From: Mesostigma viride
Lineage: Eukaryota; Streptophyta; Mesostigmatophyceae; Mesostigmatales; Mesostigmataceae
Assembly (NCBI GenBank): GCA_009746045.1
Contig: RPFO01000213.1
Span: 2,539,834-2,603,833, forward strand
DNA length: 64,000 nt
Direction of reading: 5' to 3'
A model generated the notes under the pieces. It did not search any database. It saw only the letters and a list, made by a program, of their open reading frames with translations, and was not told where the DNA came from. This document shows, one piece after another, positions 34,701-47,169 of the stretch. The position numbers and the translations under genes are program-made. Within the stretch, counting starts at the first letter, position 1. Each line of letters begins with the position of its first letter.

Positions 34701-37700
34701 GCAGGTATGTGTTCTCGATCTTCTCCGGCGCGATGTACTCGCCCTGCGCCAGCTTGAAGATGTTCTTCTTCCTGGGGGGAGGGGGGGGAAGGGAAGGGGG
34801 GGACGCAAGGAAAAGGGCGGCGGTAAATGCAAGGGTTATCGCAAGCACAAAAGGTTATCGCAAGGACAAGGGCGGACGCAAGGAGATGGCGGCACACATG
34901 AACAAGTGGCAGGTGACAGGTGACAGGTGGCAGGTGACATGTGACATGTGACATGTGACAGGTGACAGGTGACAGGTGACAGGTGACAGGTGACGAGGGA
35001 CATGTTCACAAAGCCCCCACTTAAGGGAAAGGGAGGCTGCAACACAGGACACCAAAGGTGGGGGCAAGGGGGCAAGGGGTCGGAAGAGAGAGCTCTCAGT
35101 GGGGCAAAAACCAACCGAGAGGCAAAAACCAAGCAAGGGGCAAAAACAAGGGCAAGGGGCAAAAACAAGGGCAAGGGGCAAAAACAAGGGCAAGGGGCAA
35201 CAACCAAGCAAGGGGCAAAAACAAGGGCAAGGGGCAAAAACCAAGCAAGGGGCAAAAACCAAGCCAGGGGCAAAAACCAAGCCAGGGGCAAAAACCAAGC
35301 AAGGGGCAAAAACCAAGCAAGGGGCAAAAACCAAGCAAGGGGCAAAAACCAAGCAAGGGGCAAAAACCAAGTAAGGGGCAAAACCAAGCAAGTGGCAAAA
35401 ACCAAGCAAGGGGCAAAAACCAAGCAAGGGGAAAAAACCAAGCGAGGGGCAAAAACCAAGCAAGGGGCAAAAACCAAGCAAGGGGCAAAAACCAAGCAAG
35501 GGGCAACAACCAAGCAAGGGGCAAAAACCAAGCGAGGGGCAAAGCATACAAAGGGGCGCACACACGGAGACATATCAGAGCACTTCATTCAGTTGCGGCC
35601 ACACTGGGGCAATATAGTTGTCCGCGACCATGTCCCTCCACAAGGTGTTTCCTGTTTCATGGACAGTCAACCGCTATACAGCATCTGAGGATACCAAGGA
35701 GGCGAACAGGGTGGGTAAGGGGCGTGAAGGGGTGGTACAAGGCTGCGTGTGGGCGGTGGCTGTGGCTTGGGGCCAGGTGCAGCAGGGCAGATTGGAAGGC
35801 GAAAATGACATAGCCTGTAGCAAAATTTACGGCATGCAGCAATTGATGTGACACGTTGCACACAAGAGCGGCCAGCATGCCCTGCCAGGGCTACCTGTCG
35901 ATGATCTTGAGCCGCCCCCCAGGCAGCCACATGCCGATGTCGCCCGTGTGGAGCCACCCCTCCGCGTCGATCACCTCCGCGCTGGTGTTGCCGCACACAC
36001 ACGCCGGCCATGCCACGCACCCATCCAGGAAGCATACCGAGAAGCGAAATAATCGTGGCGATGAGTGCACATGTGCAAGCAACACAGTGACACACGCAAA
36101 ATGAACGCGGGAGGCACAAACATGCGACGAAAAAGGAGAGCATGTCAATGGTTTCTCGTCCGTCTATAAATCTTACGTCTGCACCGGGTCCTTGTAGTAC
36201 TCCTTGAACACGATGGGCCCCCGCACGCAGATCTCCCCTCGTGGGTATGGCTTGTCGCGCGTGAGGTACTCCATCTCCGGTATGTCCTGCAGCTTGATCT
36301 CTGGACATTGCAGGCAACATAAGTTTGAGGGCAACCAATAGGCACGAGAGCGTCAGGGAGGGGAGGGAGGGACGGCAGAATAAGGAGGCAAAAGAGAAAG
36401 GGGGGGAGGTAGCATGGCCATGCATGCATGAGAGAAAGGGGAGGGGGCAAGGAAAAAGTCATCAGGCCGGAAGAACCACGGCGTCCCACGCGGCATGCAT
36501 GCGAGGAATCCCACAAGGCATCAGCAACCTGCTTGCTCTCTGGAGCATGCAAGAAGCAAGTTCAAGCAGGTGGGCGAGAGCAAGATGGGCGGCAAGGCAG
36601 GGGCAGCAAGAGGTGGAGGGGGGGGGGGGGGAAATGGGGGGGCACAAGACCGTGACAACAAAGCAACTGCAAGTTGTAAAGCAGGTCTCCGACGACAGCT
36701 TGACGGCATGCCAAGACATGAGGCCAACAAGATCCCCCCGACAGTAGCCCCCAGTAAGAGCCCCAACGACCCTAGTACAAGCCCCTACAAGCCGCATCAT
36801 GCCGCTTGTCATCCCGTAATGCCCCTTATGGTCCACAGTGCAACCAGTGCAGATCTGACGCGTTGCCATGCGCTGTATTTGCTCACCGCACGCTGGGTTG
36901 GGCGAGCCCACGTGTCCGCTCGTGTTGTCGCCCTCCTCCGACATGGAAATGACACACGCACTCTCGGTCATGCCATAGCCCTCAATCACGCGGCCACCCA
37001 GGCAGCTGGGGGGCGGGGAGGTGGTGGTGGGAGGGGTAGTGATGGAGAGGAAACCGAGCCGGGCATGGGTCAACACACAAGGATGCATGAAGACAGGCCG
37101 GCGTAACACTAATGACTGCAAGAACAATAACAGTAAAATAATAATAACAATAATAATAATAATAAGCGCAATAATGAGATTGACTCTACGGTAGTAGATC
37201 ATCAATATCTGGAGTGCCTACCGACTGCACGTCGTCTTAGCCAGGCCTCTGGTTCGGCACGCACCCCCTTGACAACCATCCCAACCGGCAGCCCTACACG
37301 CCTAGTCAGCATCTGAGGAACCGCACCGGATACCGTCCCGACAACCGTCCTGTGTCAATCGTCAACAAGGAAACTGCGCCCCGTTGCTCACACGCGCACA
37401 AGCTCCACCACTTGCTCGCACCACACACACGTGAAGTGTGGAACAGGAAACCCCCCGGCAGGTAGAAACAGACAGAAGAACCCCAGCCGGTAAAGGCAGT
37501 CAGCACAACAAACCATCTGACATACGTTCGTAAAAAACTATGAGCAATGGGACTTGGATCAGCGCCACAAAGGAACAATCCGCTAAATACTGCTGTAGGT
37601 AAGAGTTTAGATCGCCCACGCTCACATCTGCATGAACATTATGGTGCATAGATACAAATTGGACATACATGGGGTAAACATGGGACATACGGACACACAT

Positions 37701-40700
37701 GGGGATGAATATATTGATAGCGAGTACACATTGCCTGCGCTCACGTCTGCACAAATTCAAACACCCCCTTGCACACACCGAATATACAAGCACGGACTAC
37801 ACATGGGATCTGATGGATATGTGTAGAGTACACATAGCCTGATGACTCACATCTGCACGGACCCCAACCCCTCCTTGTTCTCCTGCACTGACCCTCACTC
37901 AAATTTCCATGGGCTCCAACCCCTCCTTGTTCTCCTACACTGACCCACACTCACATCTGCATGAACTCAAACACCTCCTTGGCGATGGGCGACGCGCCCG
38001 TGCAGAGGATGCGCACGCGGCCACCCAGCGCCGCGCGGATCTTGCTGAAGACCAGGCGGTCCCAGATGGGGGACGGCTGCGTGCCTGCAGTGCACACACA
38101 ATAAGAAACTGATGCCATTGAGTAACCACATGCCAATGCCCAAAGGTGTGTGCCCGCACGCACACGAGGGGCCAGTAGCCGACGCGTTGGGTAGACAAAT
38201 GCCAATCCCCAGAATTCACACTGTATGAGATTCCGAATGATTGTTTGTAAAGCAATTTGTTCCTGAGGTCATGGGTAGCCGCGTGGGACCGGCCACAACA
38301 CGGCCTAGGGCAATGACACGCAGGTCAGACACACGGCTGCCCATGAGTGCTGTTGAGGTGGAAAACCTGTAAGAGAAATGGTTGGCTTGCGATTGAGTAG
38401 TGCAGGCTGCAGAGTAGCGGAGGCTACAGTTCATGCGGAGACGTGGTGGATGCGGAAGAGGTGGTGAATGCGGAGACCTGGTGCCATCGGCGGCCTACCT
38501 CCCTCGATCGCCCGCTTCTTGGCGTTGTACGCGGCTTGGAAGAGACGCTGCCGCATGTTGGACGAGTTGCGCACTGATGCCATCACCCTGGTAGTGACGG
38601 GGGGAGGATGGGTGCAAGGTGAGAAATATTCATCAATAAGAAATATATAAGATTTACAGACAACAAAAAACGCGCAGAAGTGAGCACGGTAGAGCACAGA
38701 GAATGTAGAGTCAACTGGATACCCAGCGCCCGTATTTTGATGGCAGGAAAGCTGTAACCGGGTAGTCAAATCTGTTGGAGAAAAGGCAATCAAACAGGGG
38801 AAGCCGGGACTAAGTGACAGGCCTTGGTAAGCAAAGGAGGCCACGCGGTCAAGCGGGAACCATCGATACTTTCCAACATCTAGCGTGGCCTGGTATATAT
38901 GGTCAGCGCGGAAATTCCAGGTCAACTGGCTACTCCAGAAAAAGAGGGAAATATATTCAAACTTCAGCTCAATTGCACAGTCCATGGTTGTGACCGATGA
39001 CAACAGAAAGCCGTACCCATCCATGCCGCCCGCTCCACGCCTTCCCCCTCCCCATGCCCCTCACCCTCCCCAGCCCCAACCCCTCCCATCGCCTTCTGCT
39101 GACCAACCAACGAATGCCCAGTACACCCTTTTCCCCTTGCCCCCCACACTCCTTTTCCATGACAGCTTTCCCCTGTCGCTACCATCTGCAGACGCCTTTT
39201 GCATAGTAACGAGGGACCGTGGCCAGGGCATGCGCGTCCCCCTTCCCACCTATGCCGACCTCGCGCCCTTGACAATGTTGAACCAAGGGCAAACAACTAG
39301 CTTAAACTCTTCATGTTGGGTTTTCCCTTTTTGGCTGCACAGGCCATCACCTAGGTCCCACCCACACAATAAAATCCTTGCCATGCCTTCACCCCATCAT
39401 GCAACTCATCATGCCTCCCCTCCCCTCCCCTCCCCTCCCCTCCCATCCCCCTCCCCTCCCCATCCCCTCCCCTCCCCTCCCCTCCCCTCCCCTCGCCTCC
39501 CCTGTCCAACCGGTTGGGTAGTTAGCATATGGAAGACGAGCATGCGGGCGCATCCGACCTGGGCATCCCAAGGGCGGTCTCTTCCCTAGTCCAAGATCCA
39601 CTCGTCCTAGATCCTCAACCCACCCACGAAAATAGGGCTTCAACAAAGCAACCTTCCCAAGTCCCAGACGCACTTGTCATAGATGCGGTTCCACAGCCGG
39701 GGCACGCTGATGAAGAGCGTGGGCCTGAGCACGGCGATGTCGTCCAACAGCTTCTGGACATCGCCCGAGTAGAACCCGATTGCCGTGCCCGAGTGCAGGC
39801 AGTTGATGAGCGTGACACGCTCGTAGATGTGCGCGAGCGGCAGGTACGAGATGTGCACGTCCGACGCGCCCGTCTTCACCATCATCAGCTGGCCTGCCGC
39901 GTTGGCCACCATGTTCCGGTGGGACAGCACCGCACCCTTGGGGTTTCCCGTCGTCCCGGACGTGTAGCAGATGGTCGCCATGTCGCTCGGTTTGGGTGGG
40001 TGGTGGGGGCTCGGGTACGAGCGGCCCTGTCGATGAACCAGGGAGAGTGAGGGGGCGAAGGGGCGAAGGGGCGAAGGGGCGAAGGGGCGAAGGGGCGAAG
40101 GGGCGAAGGGGCGAAGGGGCGAAGGGGCGAAGGGGCGAAGGGGCGAAGGGGCGAAGGGGCGAAGGGGCGAAGGGGCGAAGGGGCGAAGGGGCGAAGGGGC
40201 GAAGGGGCGAAGGGGAGAAGGGGAGAAGGGGAGAAGGGGAGAAGGGGAGAAGGGGAGAAGGGGAGAAGGGGAGAAGGGGAGAAGGGGAGAAGGGGAGAAG
40301 GGGAGAAGGGGAGAAGGGGAGAAGGGGAGAAGGGGAGAAGGGGAGAAGGGGAGAAGGGGAGAAGGGGAGAAGGGGAGAAGGGGAGAAGGGGAGAAGGGGA
40401 GAAGGGGAGAAGGGGAGAAGGGGAGAAGGGGAGAAGGGGAGAAGGGGAGAAGGGGAGAAGGGGAGAAGGGGAGAAGGGGAGAAGGGGAGAAGGGGAGAAG
40501 GGGAGAAGGGGAGAAGGGGAGAAGGGGAGAAGGGGAGAAGGGGAGAAGGGGAGAAGGGGAGAAGGGGAGAAGGGGAGAAGGGGAGAAGGGGAGAAGGGGA
40601 GAAGGGGAGAAGGGGAGAAGGGGAGAAGGGGAGAAGGGGAGAAGGGGAGAAGGGGAGAAGGGGAGAAGGGGAGAAGGGGAGAAGGGGAGAAGGGGAGAAG

Positions 40701-43700
40701 GGGAGAAGGGGGGAAGGGGAGAAGGGGAGAAGGGGAGAAGGGGGGAAGGGGAGAAGGGGAGAAGGGGAGAAGGGGAGAAAGGGAGAAGGGGAGAAGGGGA
40801 GAAGGGGAGAAGGGGAGAAGGGGAGAAGGGGAGACGGGGAGAAGGGGAGAAGGGGAGAAGAGGGGGAATAATTGGCCCCGCCAGGGGGCATAGAGGGGGT
40901 GAAGGAGAGAGGGGTATCCATTGGCCAAGTTTGCAAAAAGTATCAGTTCCTTGAATGATAATCCAATCTTCATACCCACCAACGAGTAAGAACATGCAAG
41001 CCATCTCATCTGAAGTACACCATGTCGGGGATCAACATCATCATCAAAGTTCGACGCATTGAAGAGTATGTTTCACTTCTGGAAGATTGTGAGGGAACAA
41101 CTTGCAGTGGGTATTTCAGGGAGCGGTCTGCTTGCTATGCTCATACATGGTACGGTCTATCATTTGAAAAAACTGTCATGCTGGTTGAATCATGCGTGAC
41201 ATTACAATCATCAAGCATAGGCAGGTGATACGCGAAAGCTACTCGGGCTGAAGCAGTTACATAACACACAAAAAGGCATCGGCGGGATGACGACAGCTGC
41301 GCCACCCCGTACATGAGATGACCGCCGGAGGCACAGTGAAAATGTGCAGAGGGGAAGATAATAACTCAATGAGAAAGTAACTCGTCTGCACAAATACATG
41401 ACTGACCAAGCGGAAACGACAGCACAGCCCCTGCTCTGGCAACCTGACGGCGACCAGCGAACATAACATCACATGGGAAAGCTACACCCATTACCTACAA
41501 CTAACACACACGACATCTACAAGCAACACCCATTACACCTAAAGCGACACCCATTACCTACAAGTGGAACCATCCGATGGTGGCTCCCTTCCCATTACCT
41601 GCCTATACGTATGACATCCATACGTGGGAGGAATGGCTGTAACTAACCTCAGAGAGGCGTTTTCCTTGCCTCATGTGGCCACAGGCTGGCAACATAGACG
41701 CACCGTCTGCAGCAGCTGCCGGAAGGAGAGGATCGCGCAGTCCTTGCTGTGCGTGGTGTCGGGTGGGGGGAACGCTTTCTGGGTGGGACGGGTGACCTGC
41801 CACCCACGCGAGGGGAGGCATGGCCCACAGCAGACAAGGGCCCACGGAAGGCATGGCCCCACAGGAGACAAGGACCCCGAGTAGGCATGGCCTCGTCCAG
41901 ATCAGGCACTTGCTTTCAAAACATACTTTCAAAGACAGGCTATTAGAACGTGATTTTGACGTGTGCTTTCGAAACGTGCTCAAGTAAATGTATCAAACCA
42001 AAACGTCGTCGATGACCTGGCAGAGTCATGTTGGCAGACATGACCACACACACAGTGAATGAAGACGCAGGGTACATGATCAGGAGTACCCTGGCCCACA
42101 GGTATGCAGAATGGCCCACCAGAGACGGCCAGGGTGATCCTGGGCGCCCGGCCAGACGTGCTCGTCTCAGAACGCATGTGAGATGATGATGTGGCACGCG
42201 CGACGCGCCTCTGAGGTGGTCTAGTTGCGCACCAGCATTCCGCGGAAGGAAGGGAATGAGCAAAAGGACGGGTGTGGTGGGGACGTGCCAACTGGCTGCC
42301 TTTACTCGTGATGACAACGCTCCCAAAGAGGGTCTGATTGCGCACAAAAACACGGCCAAAGAAGGGGAAATCAGGAAAAGCGCTAACTGGCTGACTCACG
42401 ATCACGATGCGCAGCGTGGGGCATTCGGGCCAGGCCTTCATCATCTGCACCGCCGACACGAGTAGATACCAGCCACGCGACGGCCAGGTGGGGAACAAAG
42501 GGGAGGCGACAGGATAGCCAGACGACAGCAACCAAAGACCAATATTGTGTCAGCTGGAAGGAGCTCCGCACACATTGTTGTGTTCAGCTTCAACAACCAA
42601 AGCAAAGGAAGCAAACCACCACCACAACAGCAGAGCCACCTTCGGTATGTTCTTTCATAGCGAATGGGGGCATGTTACCAGGCAAAGTGCGGACAGAGTC
42701 TGACCTGTACCATGCACCCAAGTTGAAGAAGGCCCACCCCTGCCAGCTACTGCCAGGTCAAATGAGATCTGACACCATGAAAAAAAAAACGTCTGGGCAA
42801 GCAGGCCATGGTAGCAAGCCCATGTGCCACTTGTCACTTCTGTGCATGTGCAGGAGAGCATTCCATCTGCAAGAGAAATCTCCTATCTAGTTCTCCATAG
42901 GCCCTACCTAGTGGGCAACGGTGTGTCCATAGCAGTGGCCTCGCAAGCCCCCAGTGCGCATGACACAAAGCATGCCCAAATTTCCAGCCCACGAGGAGAT
43001 AAAGGCGCATTGTTGCGCTGGAGAACCATTCGTGTATGCTGTGTGTTTTGTTCATGGACGGATCAAAGTCATGGATGGGGTCATGGGCTCCTACGCGCAC
43101 CGCATCGTCAGGACGTACCATCTAGTGCATGTGTCCCCAAAGCATCACTCCCCCAAGGAACATGTCTAGAAATGCACAAGTCTCCAAATGCCCCTGTGCA
43201 TCTGTCACTATTGTGGCCAGCACACAAGCATCCTTGCGGGATCCAACCACAGCCTCCCATCTCATCGGAAACACATCTTGTTGCTACTCAGTGTAACGAC
43301 TGGTAAAATACCAACAATTGTGCAACTTCACCCAACCAAGCAGATTGCAAGCATACAGCTGGATGGCACAGTGACCATCGCTGGAAGCACAATGGCCCAG
43401 CAGGATGGCGCAGTGCGGCCCCCTCACCATGTCGAGCTTGTCATGAGGACAGAATACAACAGCGCAAACAAGTCACACCTAGCCAATGGCAAAGCAGTAT
43501 CCTACGCCCCGGCCCCCCTCACCTAGTCGCACTGGTCGTGCCAGCAGCTGAATACGCATTATTGACAGATGGGTCATGCCTAGCCAACAACGCCACCACC
43601 ACGTTCCCGCTCCCTTTTCGCCCACCCATCACTCATTGTGTTGAGCTTACCGTGGGAGCAGACCAAAAAACAAATAATTGACAGATGTGTCATGGCTAGT

Positions 43701-44434
43701 CCACGACGCCACCCCCATATTCCCACCACCATCAGCACCACCACCCCTCACCGTGTCAAGCTTGTCGTGGGAGCACACCACCACCTCGATGCCTGCGTGG
43801 TTGATGATGAACTGCACCACGCCGGGGCCTGGCGGACGCAACGGGGGGACGGGCGCAGGCACACATGGCATGGAGACACGGCAGATAGAAATAGCCGGTA
43901 GATATGCCAACAACGACGTGGAGCCGTCGGCATGAATAAATAGTAAGTAGCCACGGCAAGTACAAATGCCGACAACAACGTGAGGACATGAGGACATGGG
44001 CAAGTAGACATGCCAATAACAACCATGAGGGGGCATCAGACACGTTGACAAGGAATAATGAGAAGGATGAGAGGGCATAATGATGACAAGTAGATGCCGA
44101 TACTGGTGAGGGGGCATTGGGCAAGTTGGCAAGTCGACATGCCAACAACAAAGAAAGCGTTGGGAATGCTGGCAAGTCGACATGCATCCATCCAGCAGAA
44201 ACGTTCGGACAAAGATGCATCAGGCAGCTGCCGGCTGTGATCAGCATTCACCCATACTCCGCATCCAGCTTTGCCTCATAGTAAGCATAGCCATGGCTTA
44301 TACAAGTCCCCTGGGCATACCACGGGCGTCAAATAGCCTTCATCTGGCCAAATGGGGGTGCAGGTGGGATGGGGTGGGAGTTGGGGGAAGTGGAAGGAAA
44401 ACTGTATGATCGCAGCGTCACAACATAAGTGCTA

Positions 44435-44526
<92 letters not shown>

Positions 44527-44773
44527 GTGGGTGGGTGGGTGGGTGGGTGGGTGGGTGGGTGGGTGGGTGGGTGGGTGGGTGGGTGGGTGGGTGGGTGGGT
44601 GGGTGGGTGGGTGGGTGGGTGGGTGGGTGGGTGGGTGGGTGGGTGGGTGGGTGGGTGGGTGGGTGGGTGGGTGGGTGGGTGGGTGGGTGGGTGGGTGGGT
44701 GGGTGGGTGGGTGGGTGGGTGGGTGGGTGGGTGGGTGGGTGGGTGGGTGGGTGGGTGGGTGGATGGATGGATG

Positions 44774-44858
<85 letters not shown>

Positions 44859-47133
44859 GTAGGTAGGTAGGTAGATAGATAGATAGATAAATCGTCAAAT
44901 CAGAAAAATCAGAAAAATCAGAAAAGTCAGAAAAATCAGAAAAATCAGAAAAATCAGAAAAATCAGAAAAATCAGAAAAATCAGAAAAATCAGAAAAATC
45001 AGAAAAATCAGAAAAATCAGAAAAATCAGGAAATCAGAAAAATCATCAATCTTCGATAAAGTGCAGAGCAGCCGGTGAGAAAGGATGCAAATGTGAAGAG
45101 CGAAAGAGTCACCGTGCGAGGGGCCTTTAATTTAGAACTCGCGAGGGGCCGCAGCACATGGAAGCCGCAGGACGCTCCACGTTAAAATGGGGTTGTTGTC
45201 ACCGGTGTCTTGTTTGGTGAGCCGTAAGCATGTGTGCGGCCTGCTCACCGAGCGTGTCGTAGAGCGGCACGGAGACCATGGAGTAGGAGTTGCATGCTTG
45301 CTCCGTCACCACCCACTCCCAGCAGTTGATCATGTACACGCCCACACGCGAGCCCTGCGGCCGCCAGCACAAGAGGACAAGGGTCCAACGGGTGCAACGC
45401 GGGGGGCACAACAAAACAGTCCACGGGAGACGAATGGCCATCAGCCTTGCGATGTGGCAGAGGGAAGACGCCTCGAGGGGAGATGCCTCGAGGGTTCGAA
45501 GTCCAACGATACAGCATGCACAGCAACCCAGAGAGGTGGCAGGCCTGTCGCGACATTCTGCAGTAGGCTACGCACAGCAGCGGGTGAAGTGACTTGAACC
45601 ACAATTAAAACCCATTTCCAGAACTGTGGCCAGGCCCGAAACTATGGCACATAGTATGTTTATTGTTGAATTACATAACAAGAATAGGCTAATAGGGGCA
45701 GTATCGAAAACCAAAGCCACACCTTGCCACCGGCCTTTCCCCTCCCAACGCCCGACGGTCCCCACTCCAACACATCCATACAACATGCACAACAAAGAGA
45801 AAGGATCGAGCCATGCGGGACAGCCAATCAGTGCTGAACATAAATATCCACCCTGAACCATCTCCTGGGCCAGGCCCCCTCACCGAGTTGAGCCCCCTCA
45901 TCCTTCGCGCGGGCAACCCCTCATCCAAAGCAGTGGGATGCCATAAGCCCTATACTCACCACCCTAAACAGCTCTAGCCCAGCCATAGTCATAATAAGAA
46001 CAAGAATTTGAATTCTACATTTTCTGGTAACAATTATAATTCGAATTCTACACTTCTAGCCTCTCCATAGTCCTCCTCTGGTCCTTAGCCCCTCATCCAC
46101 AGGGGTCCAAATCCACAGCTCCTGCGTGGGTACGGATGAGAGCTCTAGCCCCTCACCGGCTTGAGGCCCCGCGTGGGTACGGATGATAGCTCTAGCCCCT
46201 CACCGGCTTGAGGCCCCGCGGGGGTACGGATGACAGCTCTAGCCCCTCACCGGCTTGAGGCCCCGCATGGGTACGGATGACAGCTCTAGCCCCTCACCGG
46301 CTTGAGGCCCCGCGTGGGTACGGATGACAGCTCTAGCCCCTCACCGGCTTGAGGCCCCGCGTGGTACGATAACAGCTCTAGCCCCTCACCGGCTTGAGAC
46401 CCAGGTGCAGCAGCCCCGAGCCCACGGCGGTGCGCATGAGCCCGGCCTCTGCGTAGCTCAGCCACTCGTACTCGCCGAGTGAGCCGTCCGGCTTGACCGA
46501 CCGCGTGCCCAGGCAGGGCTGCGACTTGTACGCCGCCACGCTATTGCTGGCGTACGAAGACGCCCGGGGTGGGAGGGTTGGGTTTGGGTGGGGAGGGGGC
46601 AATGCGAACAGATTGGGAAGGCGGCAAAAGCAGGCCAAAAAGAAGAGAGAGGCAAAACGCTTGTGAGAGCACACGTGGAAGACTATGCGTCACCGTCTGG
46701 TACTCGGCTTTTATCGCGCCATGGAGACACATTTGGCTGGTGCGCCCGCGCTTAATCAAACCCCATCCATCACGCCTACCAATTTACAACTGCTGATCCT
46801 GCAAAATTAACACTGCGACGTACGCGAAATTGTCGTGCAGCGTCTGGATGTGCTCGCACTCGTCACCAAAGTGCTCCACCAGCTGCAGGGGGGAGCGCGC
46901 CGACCTGAGGAAGGGGCGGAGGGTGGGGGGTAAGGGGAACGGGGCAGGGGGGAGGGATAAAGCAGTGGAAGGATCCAAAGGCGCAACCCAAACCAGTAAA
47001 TCGAATGGGGTGGAAAAACACTCTGCCCTGGCTACGGGGCCAAGTGTTTCGCACAAACACGAAACAGGGGGGGGGGGGGGGGGACCAAAAGGAAAAAGCA
47101 GATGTACAGACAGAAACGAAAGGCATTGGGATC

Positions 47134-47169
<36 letters not shown>

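Noticed and set aside
34836..35813. Long ORFs with WFLPLA or KNQARG repeats on both strands
   Set aside because: All frames are open because the 18-bp array has no stop codons; they lie in LACS intron 14.
39640..41009. ORFs of 290-450 codons rich in SPLLPF or GEKGRR
   Set aside because: Products of the 8-bp minisatellite in LACS intron 8. Only the end overlapping exon 9 is coding.
44329..44898. ORFs of HPPT, GGWV and SIYL repeats
   Set aside because: Translations of the GATA/GGTG tetranucleotide arrays.
44890..45045. Possible CRISPR-like array
   Set aside because: The repeat is a continuous 9-bp unit with no spacers, in a eukaryotic intron.
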